In this document: piece after piece, positions 1-12,169 of the stretch | Numbering within the stretch: position 1 is the stretch's first letter | How the letters are laid out: each line of letters opens with the position of its first letter | Assembly: GCA_026874595.1 (NCBI GenBank) | Contig: CM049311.1 | Coordinates: forward strand, 64,955,953 to 65,019,952 | Length of the DNA: 64,000 bases | Origin: Sipunculus nudus | Lineage: Eukaryota > Annelida > Sipuncula > Golfingiida > Sipunculidae | Reading direction: 5' to 3' | Made by a program: the position numbers and the translations under genes | Notes under the pieces: model-generated | The model's input: the letters and a program-made list of their open reading frames with translations, nothing else | Databases searched by the model: none | Told to the model about the DNA's origin: nothing

Positions 1-87
1 TTAAACATTAAATTTAATTATTGAAACAGTGATTATGTCATACAGCATTGGCGGTGAAGCAAAATATGCATGGGGGAGGGTTCAATA

Positions 88-88
<1 letters not shown>

Positions 89-156
<68 letters not shown>
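89..156. repeat. (TA)n microsatellite
   Basis: Uninterrupted TA repeats; a second tract at 347-413 sits directly at the right end of the short element at 283-349. Confidence 0.95.
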
Positions 157-157
<1 letters not shown>

Positions 158-282
158 GGAAACTTGTTTTAAGAATATTTTAAGAATAAATTTGAACTGT
201 TAATTTCCTCAAAACGTTGTGTCCTTGGCACTTGTCTGTCAAGGACCTCATCATAAATTTAATGGTTGTTCATAAATATATA

Positions 283-341
283 TTGTTACGGGGTGATATA
301 AAAGCAGACCAGTATTTTCCCCTGAACAATTTGTCTTCGGT

Positions 342-349
<8 letters not shown>
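283..349 (+). mobile_element. Short element lacking its tRNA-like core
   Basis: It starts TTGTTACGGGGTGATATAAA and ends CAATTTGTCTTCGGTAACAA. The same two arms enclose a tRNA-like segment at 45829-45978; here that segment is missing and the arms meet at AAAAGCAGACC/AGTATTTTCCCC. The ends form a short inverted repeat (TTGTTAC / GTAACAA). Confidence 0.5.
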
Positions 350-413
<64 letters not shown>

Positions 414-739
414 GGTTACTTGTTCTTAGAATAATTCAAATTTTATTTTACGCATTTTTTCCATGTTTTCCTTTTATGCATGGCAGTGGAACACCTGGAA
501 GTGTGAAAAATGACATGATGTGTATCCTCACCTCACCAGGGACATTTTAGCTAATTTTAAGTGTATATCAATAAAGGTCTATTATTCTGTTACATGTTGA
601 AAGGTATGTGTTTTTTTCTTTCCCTTCTGACATTGGTGTAAAAGAGAATGCTGTTGCTGGACACAAATCACGAAAATACAAAAAAAAAAGAAAATTTACA
701 GAGTGAATGTGATGTGAAAGACTATTTCGAATGGGTGTG

Positions 740-1085
740 CTCTAGGACATCACTGCTCAAGGAGAGCACACAGGTCTGCTCTTGAAGAGCACAAAACTCT
801 GCCTTAAGAGAGCACACAGCACTGCTCCAAGAGAGCACTGCTGCAGGAGAGCACACAGTGTGCTCTAGCTAGGAGAGCACACAGCACTGCTCCAAGAGAG
901 CACTGCTGCAGAAGAACATACTGGTCTGCTACCAGGAGAGCCCTGCTCTGAGAGAGCACACACCACTGCTCTAGGGGAGCACACAGGTCTGCTCCAGTAG
1001 AGCATACTGCGCAGGTTCTGCTGAAGAAATGCTGAAAACCTGCTTCTAATATGCAAATAGCTCTGCTCAATTGGAGCACTAATTT
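740..1085. repeat. GAGCA/TGCTC-rich inverted and direct repeat block
   Basis: GAGAGCACACAG, CACTGCTCCAAG and GAGCACTGCTGCAG recur. A 65-nt unit starting at 808 is repeated almost exactly from 873. Because GAGCA and TGCTC are reverse complements, single strands could fold into many short stems. The minus-strand open frames here (Leu/Cys-rich) are products of the repeat. It lies about 0.6-0.9 kb upstream of copy 1. Confidence 0.6.
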
Positions 1086-1680
1086 AAATAATTGAAACCG
1101 CTCATTTTGTGTTGCATCATTGCTCCAAATCTGCTGCGCAATCCAGGATTATACATGGTCAGTTGGGGAGCAGACTTTCAGCATATAATCCTTAGGTCTT
1201 GGAGCACTTAGACAGCATATGCTGTAATATACTGAATAACTGCTGCAGATTTGAGACACTGCTCTGACTATCTGCTGCAAATCTGCTTTAGATGTGCTGC
1301 AATACTGCTGAATTTTGGTAGGGGATTGTATACTGATCTTTATAAATTCGCCCAGACATATCCTGATCCCCAGTGTTTGTCGTGTATAAACATGCAAAAC
1401 ATAATTAAATCTGCGGAGCAGGCTCGTTTGAACTTTTCCCATACGCTCTTTAGAACGGCATGATTCATTCGTATGATATTAAACAAATCAGTGACTACGC
1501 ATAGAGGTCAAACTAATACGCTCACATATGCATTTCCGCTTAATACAAAGTGCATTAAAACAGTTCGAAAACAACAAAACGAGGAGTCATAGGCAGAATT
1601 TGCTATATTGTTGTCTCTCCGTTTTTACGATTGCCTGCCTTTCAAGGAATAACATAAAGAACGGAAAGCATTTTCAGAAG

Positions 1681-4430
1681 ATGTCACAAATTTCCGTTGT
1701 GGATTTCAGAGAATATGGGCTGATGCAGAGGTCAGCTGAAAAAGCCAGGCAAAATACAGAGGCTTTCAGTCGTATAGTTAAAGAATTATTCTATGCCTTT
1801 CAAAATGTTGGGTTTGTATATCTGGTGAACACAGGCTTACAAGAAGAACAGGTAAAATTTTGCGTTGTGATTTACGGCTCATTTTCAGCGTTTTCTTCTG
1901 TAGTGTATTTCCCAACAATTAATGTACGATTGACGATTGCTCTTTGAATAAGGAAAAGTACTCAACAACAGTCTCAAAGGATATTTCAACAATAAATTTT
2001 ATACGATACAAGCACATTGCCTTATAGTATCATGTCATAAAAATTCAAATAATATTTTTAATAACCATTTTAACCAAACAATGATAATGTTAACCTAACG
2101 TACCAAAAAATATTTTTAATATTCCAGCTGGATAATGTATTCAAAATGGCAGATGCTTTCTTTTCCCTGACACCGGAAGCAAAATCTGTATATGCCCTTA
2201 AAACTGAAGACCTTTGTGGTTGGATTTCATTGGAAAAAGAAAGGTGCGTGATCCAAGAATGAACAGATGTGTATTAAAAAATCTCAGTCATTAAAATATT
2301 GAAGCAGGAGAACGTTTCCGGCGTGTTTATTTCTATTATTGAAATGTGTTAAATTATATTAGGTATAATTATATGCATCTCCATGGCAGGAATAAACCAG
2401 CAAGGCCTGGTGACCTCAACGAGTCTTTCTATGTGTTACCTTTCAAATCCGAAGTAAGTACAACAAGAGAGAGAGAGAGAGAGAGAGTCAGAGAGAGAGA
2501 GAGCGGATGGGTCGCAGAGTGCCAAAAGAGCCCTAGTGGATTCATGTTATCCCGTAATTTGGTATTAATTGTAAACAATATCACAGTAAGATGGATACGG
2601 TGCTCATTCACATATCTTAATAATAGTATTATCATTTCTGTGCTATATATTTGTCTTATATTAATTTTTAGATCTAGACTAGCATTATTGCAGATATAAT
2701 AATGTTTAGATTAATCACCGTTGAAAATATTGCAAATCTAATGGAATGATTTGTGATAAAAAGTTATATGTATTTTCAGAAGATTGAAAAATACATTGTT
2801 TAATACATATTAATACATGCTAATCTGTATTTATTCTCTTTTATCAGATTTGGCCTACCAAAGATGTTCCAGGTTTTAAGGATGCTGTGTGCACATTTTT
2901 TAGCAGTTGTACAGAACTGGCATTACGAGTGCTTGACGTCATATCCTGTGGTTTGAAGCTCGAGGTTTAAGAAAATACGCGATAAACATTTCTTATTTTA
3001 CATTTAAGCTAAAAGACAGTAATATTTATTTACCTGCCTGTGTATTTCTGCATCAGTTCAGCATGTATGTTCTGTAATCATTATATGTAACCTATGCGTC
3101 TCTTTATCGCTGGCCCGATAATATGTCAAAAGTTGTTATTTCTTTCTGGAAGACATAGCCTACTAGTAACAGGGTTTAAAATGACAGAGATTCGGCTGTG
3201 ATATTACATGTAATTTATATACTATTTGATTTATATATGTTGAAGAGACCTGATCAACTGAGAAACAATCATGATATTTCCAATAACAGAACGGAAACTA
3301 GGATGCGTATCATCCATTATTCATCACTTGCTCGTACAGGTATATGTCTGCATACCTTTATAACCTAAATTGCGCCAACTTTACCAATCTTGATCTATGA
3401 CTTGATCGTTTATTCAGCAATTATCCGATATTCTATTTAACTTAAAGCAAACACACGCACACGCACACAATATAAATATATATTCTTGGAGTATTTGACC
3501 GTGTTCAGTAAAAAAATCGTTCATCCGTAATTTAAAGATTTCTTATATTGATTTATCAGAATAACAGAAATGCAAAACGTTAAATTCTGAATTTAATCTG
3601 TCTACAGAAGTAAAGCCTGGTGAAATCCGTCTTAGCGAACACACGGATTTGGGATCAATCACTCTCTTATTCCAGGATCAAGCAGGGGGCCTGGAGGTAA
3701 GATGAGTTTGTTACATTCAAATGGTTTGGCTTATTCCAATCCAAGTAATTTAATATTGATATTATTTTGTTTATAGAATGGTAACTTGTTGCTCCGCAAC
3801 ATTTTAGCTTAATGCTTATAGGAATGTATTTTTATCTTATGAAGGTTCAGTGCTGCGATGGCATCTATCGACCAGCCACACCTATACCAGGCACAGTCCT
3901 CGTCAACATCGGTGACCTTATGCAGCGATGGAGCTCAGACGTTCTCCTCTCCAATGTAAAAAAAAGTATTTTTCTCCTTTTAGCAAATAGAATTTGCTGA
4001 ATGTTTCGAATGCCACCCACCAGAGACAAATAACCTACACGAGAGGGTGTAGTAGGTGCCGGAGACCGTAAAAACAATATGCCTCACTCACTTCATGTGG
4101 CATTTATCCCAGTTCAATATATCGTACATTTATTAATCAGACAGAAACGGAGATCTAAAGTAGCACATGTTGCATATACAAAGGTCATAATTTTGGTTTT
4201 GGAACTTATATTTGGTGCCTTTTTAACATGTGGTTACTTTGTTCCAGAGGCACAGAGTAGTGTTACCAAAAGAACATGAGAAGGAGAAGATTCGACGCTC
4301 TGTTGCATTCTTTGTGATACCCAATGATGATTGTATAATCGAATGCTTAGATGGGTCAAACAAATACCCTCCTGTCAATGCAAAGGAATACATCACTGGC
4401 AGAATGAAGACTTTATACAAAACAAATTAA
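1681..4430 (+). CDS. 2OG-Fe(II) oxygenase, isopenicillin-N-synthase-like (copy 1, complete, 8 exons)
   Basis: Predicted cytosolic non-haem iron dioxygenase of the isopenicillin-N-synthase-like/UPF0676 type; such enzymes use 2-oxoglutarate and O2 to oxidise a small molecule, but the substrate cannot be read from the sequence. Exons are 1681-1851, 2128-2243, 2390-2453, 2848-2964, 3246-3339, 3608-3696, 3845-3955 and 4248-4430, joining in phase to 314 codons plus TAA. The N-terminal DIOX_N part opens with MSQISVVDF and contains GFVYLVNTG. The catalytic part has His199-Thr-Asp201 (EHTDLGSITLLFQD), NIGDLMQRW, His256 (RHRVV) and Arg270-x-Ser272 (RRSVAFF), so the metal triad and the 2OG-anchoring motif are present. 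No signal peptide or membrane segment is visible. The ATG is chosen because it aligns with copies 2 and 4 and follows a TTTTCAG acceptor by 3 nt. The exon 4 donor (GTTTAA) and exon 5 acceptor (TGAAG) are weak, so that joint is the least certain. Confidence 0.88.
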
Positions 4431-7400
4431 ACTTCCGGGATGTCAATATAAGATGGGTGTTAAGATAACAATAGAATTACACATATATCGATTGAATCAA
4501 GTACAGATGTCAAGTTAACAATAGAATTTTTAAATATATCGATTCATTCAAATACAGGCTTAGCATACAATCATAAGTGTCAGATATATGGTAATTATCA
4601 GTCATTTATTTTTCATATTATGTGAGTTTGGTTCCTCAGGGAAACGAGGTGAAAAAAATTAGGTGAACATTCGACAATCATTTTTGGCCAGATGGTCAAA
4701 TAAACGTTTCTTTTAAGATACCCGCAGTATGTGGTAGGGGAATCCTTTTGAACCTTTTATAAAGGAAATTATGATATAACACTTAAGCGAGTTGTTATCA
4801 AAGAAATGAGAAAAATTCTATTTTTGACTATCATCACATATTTTCAGAATAACATTACACTGGTTCCTATGACCTGTTGGCGATATCGTTGAAGATGGAA
4901 TAGACAAATAAGGAAACTGATGTCATACTGTAAAATATTTTTTGTATATAAATTACTTAACTTTTTATCTAAATATTCTCTGATTTTTATGTATATCGTA
5001 TTATCAGATTATCGTAATGTATTGTTGTATTTACTTGTTCTCCTCGCCACCATCCTACAAGAACAGCTCAGGTTCATCTATTAGTTTAGCAAATGATTTA
5101 AAAATAGAACTTTATGGTATATTGTTTTGCTAACTACCGAAGTTGTAAGAGTTATTAAATAGTTTGCAAAGTAGCCACAGTAGAAATAATTACAACATTG
5201 ATCCAATTATTTTTCGCAATGGGGGTCTGAATATATATATACTCTGCCTATAACACTTTTTTTTATCAATCTTCGCTTGAATCTGGAATTGTATTATTTC
5301 GTGGCTGAATGGAAAAGCATATTGCTACATTATGCCTATTAATATCAATTATTCTAAATCAGCATTTGTTCGAACACCTGCTCAGTTGTGTTTGTTACAG
5401 TATACATTTTAAGCCAATTTGCACAGCACGTCACAAGGCATTCGTTCGAACAACAATAATTAATTTTTATTAAGTAACCGGTAGGCTACGTAATTAAACG
5501 GAAAATATATGCAAGTCGTTTGAACCCAATTAAAATGAAGGAAAACAAATGACAAAAATTAATATTGCCGGAGATTTTAAGACCGTTGACTCCTAATCAT
5601 TAGCAATTCTGCTCTTCCTTCTTCGTTCATAGGAACCGCAGGGTGGTTATGATTTATTCCAAAAAGCTCGCCGTTTTTTATCAATCACATTCAACCTGAC
5701 AGAACCGCGTATTCACAGAGCAAAAAGTAGCAGTCATTTGGTTAAAATATCATAATAATTCTTTATTATTTTACCTTTCTGATTCGTAGGTACATATGAC
5801 AAGCATACGTTACTAGACTGTACCGGCCAAATGTAAGCAGAAGTAATATGTTTCCACATTTTTTTCATAACCCAAATGCTAAATTCTTTAATGAATTAAC
5901 CAATTCTGATTACTGTGAAATCGCTCCTCACGTGTCCGACATTATTTTATTCGAAGAAACTGTATCTAACTCGTGTGGACCGACCCTCGGATATATTGAC
6001 CTCTCTAACTTATACACGTTCTGCTTTGGTTGTATTACAATTACCTGATCATCGAAAGTTGAATGATTTTTTTCGGCATTAACTAACATAAATAAAGAAA
6101 CATGGAGAACGGAGTTATTCGAAGAAACTTAATCCAACCCGTGTGGACCGACCCTCGGATATATTGACCTCTCCAACCTCGACACGCTTTGGCAGTATTT
6201 ACTTACCTGATCATCAACAAGCATAAAACGAACTCAACCGTATGGTGTGTGTCGCACAACCTTGATTTTAACGCTGAGGAAAGCAGAATCTGTTTCACGG
6301 TGTGCATCTGGTGGCTAAGAAAGCTTTCATCCCTACAGTAAAGAGTATCGATACTTATTTCTGTAGAGGGATCTAGTCTGGTACAGCTTAGATGAATGAC
6401 GAAATAAAAGGAAACTTTATTGGTTCTCTAAGGTTAAGATAAATGGGTGATAATTTCTCAATACAATTCATTGAGCTGGATGTAAGCTACCTAAACCGCT
6501 CCCAGACTGCTGCTTTTACACATGTAAACTACACCAAACCTCCCAACACACAGTCACAGTACCTCCCATCGAGCTGCTTTACGCCTTGTTTTAGTTCTGC
6601 GTTTGAGAAATCACTAAACTTGAGTCTGTTTATCATGACATGGTCGCCGGAACATATGTCCAAATTTGCGCATGGATAAAGAAGATCCCAAACACAGAGT
6701 AGTCTAATCTTGTTCATACATGGATATATCTCTGCTGGATGGACATTTCGATTCATTGGCCGAATGTAAATTCATTATAGAATGTAACAGATGTGTACGA
6801 GCTCCAGTTGCCTCAGCTGAAATGACACGTAGTGTGTGACTCAATGTAGCGGATGCCTGAGCCACCGGAACACGCGATGTTTCAGCCAGAGGAAACATAT
6901 GTTGCAATTTGGACAAAGTCACTCTGTGCAACTACTGATTGACAGTTGTGTCATGAGTGATGCACGGAGTTCCACACGCTATGTTTATGTTGGCGCCAGT
7001 GTTAGCGCCCGGTCTACCTTATTTACCCCTCTCGTGTGCAGAAGTTAGTCAACACTTTCGCTATTTTCAAGCTTTATATGTGATAAGGTCCCTTTCAATG
7101 CTGAATCCTTTTCAGTAGGCCATGGCTGGAAACAGATCGACACCCCTTCGCTCACACTTTATTCAAGTGGAAAGCTGACAGAAATTTCTTTACAATAAAA
7201 AGTTAGAAACATTTACGAATGACATTTACTATTAGCGTTTGGTTTAACTGGACACCTGCCCTTCTTCGCTAATCCCAACCCATCTAAACTAGACAAGGAC
7301 ATATTCCCTTTGAACTTCCTCGGAAAATGAAGAACCATATCTGCTACGCGCAAAACATAATTCAACTATGATGATGCACAGAAGAATGTACGTTGTCTCT

Positions 7401-8443
7401 CACTACCATCAATTAAAGTTTTTTTTCTGGTTAGTTTACTTTCACATCTATCTAAATACGCCTCTTACGTTGTTTGTTTTTATTCATTCCATTTACAACA
7501 AAGAACATAAAGAGATTGTGTAAACTAGTGGCATGTTATAGATATATCGGATATACTAACTATACCATAGAGTGGACCTTGTATATAACCTGATATAGAC
7601 TAGTCTATTCAAGAACCCGAATTAAACCTCTTGAAATCGATGAGCTGCATGTATGTAACACTGAATCTCTGACCCGTTTACTCAATCACAAATTAGGGTG
7701 AAATGACAAGTGATACTAAAGATTTGACAAAATATTAAACTTTCATGTCAAATGTTTTTAAGCAAATAGAACTATAACAATTAAAAGCACAGGACAGTCT
7801 TTTTATTTCAAACAGTTTAATAATTTATATTAAATTGAATTAGATTTAAATTTAAAATTAAATGACACAGAGACTGTACCTGTTCAGATGTGATACCTCT
7901 TCAGATTTATTCTTCAGGCAGGCAGAATACACATATCTGAAGGCAAAGGTCAGATGTTTTGACATGTGACTGAAAACCTCCATTTTATGTCCGGCCTTCA
8001 GACATTTTTTGTAAAAGTAAAAAATCTTTGAATTCCAGAATCGGAATGTGTTTTGTAGCTGTTGTTTAATCTTTAACCCTATAATAATACATGAGAAATA
8101 ATTGCTTATTTTCAGAAGGTCCTTTATTGTAAACGCCTTTACTGTATACCGATTCACTGTAGTGGTTGGCCTACATTATGCTTTATAATAAAATCCTAAA
8201 GCTTATATCTAGAGACGTAGAAGAGAACATATATTATTAATATATTATTAATGACTCATTTATATCATAAAGTTGCACATATGTAGAACTGATTAATTGA
8301 AAATGATTATTTTTGGTGCGAGAACTTAACCCAGGACCCTCTGAATATTTTATTACCCGGAGTATGGTTCAATGTCCATATTTTAACAATCATTATTGTA
8401 CTTTTGGATTCATTTTATTTGTTATGTTATAATGCCTTACGCC
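4431..8443. other. Intergenic, mostly unannotatable
   Basis: AT-rich DNA with no recognised gene. It contains a direct duplication (5945-6215) and a somewhat more GC-balanced stretch at 6230-7050 with several 70-80 codon frames on both strands but no recognised motif. Confidence 0.4.
5945..6215 (+). repeat. Direct duplication, period about 168 bp
   Basis: TTATTCGAAGAAACT, GTGTGGACCGACCCTCGGAT, ATATTGACCTCTC and TTACCTGATCATC occur in the same order in both halves (from about 5945 and about 6113). Similarity is high in the first 75 nt and weaker after. There are no further copies. Confidence 0.7.
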
Positions 8444-8932
8444 TTAATATAAAACACAGAAATAATATTTTTGATTTCTGGTGTCCTCTGTGTATATATT
8501 AATGCTCTGAGAGTAATTCTGGTTATGAATATTTCTTAAACGCCTCCGTGCAGGATGTATGAATATTTTTATCAACAACGTGTTTGTAAACACAGCAGTG
8601 TTAACAAACGGGACATACATATAAACTAATGTGTTAGGCTGCATATATTTGGAGGTAGAAAGGTCATTTGTTGCAAAACGCCGTTTACAGAGTTTTGGCT
8701 TATATGACTTGCTGCCGGATGCCCTTGTTGGATTTGTTTTATTTTGGCGTGCCTCCACATATAATAAATAGGATGATATAGACAAAACAAGCATCCTGTT
8801 TGCGGTTATGTCCACGTTTTCTGGCCTATTTTTGTAAAGGGCCCAAGGGATTATCTTTAGTTTATAAAGGTCATGTAAGTGATTGGGCCATTGTAAACTA
8901 AACATAGAGCGAAGAGATTGTGTAGACAGCAA
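8444..8932 (-). other. 162-codon open frame, unrecognised
   Basis: This is the longest uninterrupted open frame in the window. The protein is basic and Asn/Tyr/Lys-rich with no motif I recognise, and the sequence lacks nearby splice signals that would tie it to other exons. The surrounding DNA is AT-rich. It could be a remnant of a mobile-element protein or a chance frame, and I do not assign a function. Confidence 0.15.
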
Positions 8933-9040
8933 ACTCGGATTTTAACACAATCACCAGACGTTTGCAGTTAAATTCAAATAATTGCATACTTGATATAATA
9001 TAATATATTATAAATATAATTAAATATAATATAATATAAT

Positions 9041-9066
9041 AGAGAGAGAGAGAGAGACAGAGAAAG
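9041..9066. repeat. (GA)n microsatellite
   Basis: Pure GA dinucleotides followed by degenerate GA-rich sequence, just after an ATAAT-rich tract. Confidence 0.9.
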
Positions 9067-9074
9067 AGAGAAAA

Positions 9075-9720
9075 TCATTGATTGCCGTAAATATCAGGGA
9101 TCATTTTGACAGCCTAAAATATTTATAAACATAAAAGGTTAGGCACACTCACTTTCGATAATGCTAGGTTTGAGTGTTAATAGAATAAATTCAGCCCGCT
9201 CTAGTTGCAAATTGTATATTTAAATATTTGCATAATCTTCCTTTATCCATTTCGTAATGCAGCCTCACGAATTATACTTTTTTATTCTTTAGTTGTCCAG
9301 ACCTTTGGAGATTTTTTTTTATATTTTCATTGAAAGAAAACCAGGTAAAGGGCACATATGACTTTTCTTTTAAAATGAGCCCTTGGGAATTATTTTACCT
9401 CACTGACTTATTGATCAAACTGTGTTAACCGATCAGTGGTGTGACCATTTTATTCAACTGAACAGGTGGTACATGTAAATGGTGAGACAATGCTGTATAA
9501 TTGATGCCTTGTCACATGCAGTGCCTTGTATTTTATCCTCCTCACCGATGCATAATAATGCAAAGAGCAAAACTGACTTCATATGATTACTTTGGATAAA
9601 TAGAGTGGTTACCAGCTATTACACAGTACCGTGACGCATGGTAAAGAAACCAGTTTTACTAGGGGCATTAGGCCAGCTTCCGTGAGCTGTACAGTGGTTA
9701 TAGGTCCTAATGCCCTTGCA
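9075..9720 (+). repeat. Diverged segmental duplicate shared with 11410-11890 and 30000-30300
   Basis: Ordered blocks recur. GTAAATATCAGGGATCATTT and GACAGCCTAAAATAT at 9087 match the segment at 30140. The block around AAAATGAGCCC...GACTTATTGATCAAACTGTG (9374-9425) matches 11549-11612. GGGGCATTAGGCCAGC...GAGCTGTA (9661) matches 11818. This appears to be old duplicated flank of the oxygenase units. Confidence 0.45.
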
Positions 9721-10085
9721 TGTATATAAAAAATATTCGAAACAAGCGAAACTTACAGCTACACAGGTAACGAAAGAAAAAAGATCACAATAGCCAAATA
9801 TGATATTAACGCGGGCTTCTCTGATATTCAAAGTACAATTTGAAATAAACTTACCTAGAAGTAATTCAAGTAAATAAAATTGTAAACGTTTTCTGTTTGA
9901 ATTTTGGAATTAATTAATATGAGTGAATGACCAGTTATATATATGTAGCGCTAAACACCTGAAAAATTTCGTTAAACTGACCTGGAAAAATTCGCGTCAA
10001 GGCAACAAAGTTCCGACGAAACTTGTTTATTTTGTAAAAAATTCATATAGGACAGAAGATTCCATAATATCATTTCTATTACCAT

Positions 10086-10116
<31 letters not shown>

Positions 10117-10216
10117 ATATATACATACATATAATATATGCCGTACACCAAATAAAGCCATCAGTTCTCTCTGCTACATGCAAATGTCGTCACTTCGCTG
10201 GTTCCTATAAAAGTGT

Positions 10217-10335
10217 ACAAATACACAGAGGGGTTGGTGATCTGATATGGCCAAGAGGTCTAAGGCAGCCGCACCGGAAATCGGAGGATCATGGGTTCGA
10301 ATCCCCCTGGCAGTGAACCACTTTTCTGTGTATAC
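10217..10335 (+). mobile_element. tRNA-derived SINE-like element
   Basis: An internal RNA polymerase III promoter is plain: A box TGGCCAAGAGGTC (10248-10260) and B box GGTTCGAATCC (10294-10304, exact consensus), with the Leu/Ser-tRNA-like GGTCTAAGGC between. The would-be acceptor stem and T stem pair poorly, so it is not a working tRNA gene. Short inverted words TACACAG / CTGTGTA flank it. Confidence 0.65.
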
Positions 10336-10604
10336 CCTTTCCATCTATTATATATATCAGTGTGTGTTTGTGTGTGCAACGAGAGCCTGTACCCATATCT
10401 TCATCCATTCTTAGTCCAGTACAGTATTATTCAAGTCAATCTCGACTCTTTAGTTCGAAGTGCGTTACTTACTACATGTTTTCTAGTCAGGCATTGTTGT
10501 TATTCTTGTATCTCTTCTTTAAATTGGTTCATAAGGTCCAACGGTTTTGTATGAACTGTAACCTCTTTATCTTTTCAGTTGTAACAGCGCCCCCTTCAGT
10601 CGGG

Positions 10605-10696
10605 TATATAAGCGTTCGAATGTCAAATGACGCCACTCTGGCATTCGAACTTGAGGAAAGCACGTCCCTCAATTATCTGCTTCTGTACTCTTTCAG
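10605..10696 (+). promoter_or_regulatory. Candidate core promoter and leader exon for copy 2
   Basis: A TATA-like GGGTATATAAGCG sits at 10602-10614. About 25-30 nt downstream begins a short stretch that ends in a strong splice donor, TTTCAG|GTGAGC at 10696/10697. The next good acceptor on this strand before a real coding exon is the one at 12566 before copy 2. A leader exon of about 10636-10696 spliced to 12567 therefore fits. A diverged repeat of the leader-like sequence lies near 10985-11025 without a donor. This is an inference from signals only; transcript data would settle it. Confidence 0.35.
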
Positions 10697-11169
10697 GTGA
10701 GCGTGTTATTTATTCACAACTCGTTTATTATAATATTTATTCTAAGTGAATAATAGCTATTCGAATTGGTCATCATGCTCTTTGTGAATTGGTTATCATT
10801 TTCTAGGAACGTGGGTTATGTTTCTGATAAAAGTAATAATGCACAGTTCGGCCATGGTAGCATGTTATTAGTAATGTCCAGTAAGGCCTTTGGGCAGCGA
10901 TATTATTTGTGTAATAAAGTCATGTAACTCTGTATATTTTTTGCCATACTGCATGTACATTAGTTGGTTTATTTTATACATAAGAACGTCCCTTCTCAAT
11001 TATTTGCTTCTCCACGAATTCAGAAATAAAGCACTTCTACAGTGCCTGATTTATTCCACGCATGCCTCATGAAACCCGTACACACATATATACATATATA
11101 TTAGTTATGAGCTGTTTTTATTGTATAAAATAAATGATGGGGTTTGATAATTTGAACATAATTGCCTTC

Positions 11170-11290
11170 ATAGTTTCCACAATTATGGAAACTGCTTTTA
11201 GAGTTACTGTATTTGGATTTTGGAGAAAAATTCTCATCATCTCAAGTGTTCTTCATTGTGCTGTCAGCTGTATAGGTTAACCGATAATTG
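11170..11290 (+). repeat. Copy of the copy-2 downstream flank, located upstream of copy 2
   Basis: CCACAA..TGGAAACTGCTT, TTCTCATCATCTCAAGTGTT, CTTC and the following CTGT..TGTATAG align in order with 17428-17545, which lies 3' of copy 2. A lost oxygenase unit upstream of copy 2 would leave its 3' flank here. Confidence 0.45.
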
Positions 11291-11954
11291 AGAAGTTTAG
11301 TACAATTGAATTCCTCTCAATATTGTTCAGTCTTTTAGAACTGGTCATTAATTACTATATTTTCTTGAATGTTTGGAACGGTGTTTACCGAAACGTAATT
11401 CTATAAATTTCAAAATGGGAATTTACGAATCTGATGGTTTCTGATGTTTCTCCTACCTCTCGAATTAGATCAATACAACCTCCAGTTTTCAAGAACTGCT
11501 TGTACTTGTATGAAACCCTGATAAACAGCACAGATTGCTTTTTATTTCAAAATGAACCCTCGACCCATTATTTTACATTTACGACTTATTAAAACAATGA
11601 TCAAACTCTGTTAATTCTTTATTGGCGTGACCGATATGTGTCTCTGAATGTGTAGTAAATGTAAATTGTGTTAAGTGAGCTGGTGAAGAAGGTTTAACCT
11701 CTTCCTCACTGGTGCAAAAAGTACAAAGAGTAAGTCTGACTACAAATTATAATTTCGAACATTCGAGCAGTCACAAGTTCCAACATGATACGTAGTGCAT
11801 CAGTAAAGGAGATATTGTAAGGGCATTGGGTCAGGGTCCATTGAGCTGTGTAATGTGTGCATTTGAACAACACTTTGGTCAGTAACATAAATCGCTCACA
11901 TTTTAAATGGGCAAATGTTTAAAATGTGATTTTGTCCTGAAAAAAAAAATGATT

Positions 11955-11957
<3 letters not shown>

Positions 11958-12001
<44 letters not shown>
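11958..12001. repeat. (TC)n microsatellite
   Basis: About 21 uninterrupted TC units after an A-run. Confidence 0.95.
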
Positions 12002-12003
<2 letters not shown>

Positions 12004-12169
12004 CTCTTTGAGATACAATTGTGCCCAGTGCAATGACATATAAACCTGCGTGTAGCAGACTCTGAGCAGGTACTTCATGAATTTTTCTGCTACCCACAAT
12101 GTTAATTTTTCATATAGAAAAATAAGTGAAACAATTAGATGGTAGATAGAGTCATATAGGTTTCACAGG

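Larger units (their letters stand above)
1..1680. other. Upstream of copy 1: repeats, no gene found
   Basis: Holds two (TA)n tracts (89-156, 347-413), a short mobile-element copy (283-349) and a block rich in GAGCA/TGCTC words (740-1085). From 1200 to 1330 the motif CTGCTGCA recurs. The open frame from 1528 is extended only by an intron-like 5' region; the acceptor at 1671-1677 shows that coding starts at 1681. A promoter for copy 1 was not located. Confidence 0.5.

Noticed and set aside
217-429. Open frames with long Tyr-Ile runs (also near 22560, 24001, 56105, 63554)
   Set aside because: They are translations of (TA)n microsatellites.
804-1079. 91-codon Leu/Cys-rich minus-strand frame
   Set aside because: It is a translation of the GAGCA/TGCTC repeat block.
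1528-1680. N-terminal extension of copy 1 from an upstream ATG
   Set aside because: A splice acceptor lies 3 nt before the ATG at 1681, and copies 2 and 4 start at the equivalent ATG, so the extension is intron/5' sequence.
2429-2699. 117-codon plus frame and 68-codon minus frame at copy 1 exon 3
   Set aside because: Only 2390-2453 is exon; the rest reads through a donor into a (GA)n intron tract.
10248-10320. Functional tRNA gene
   Set aside because: A and B boxes are present, but the acceptor and T stems do not pair well; tRNA-derived SINE fits better.
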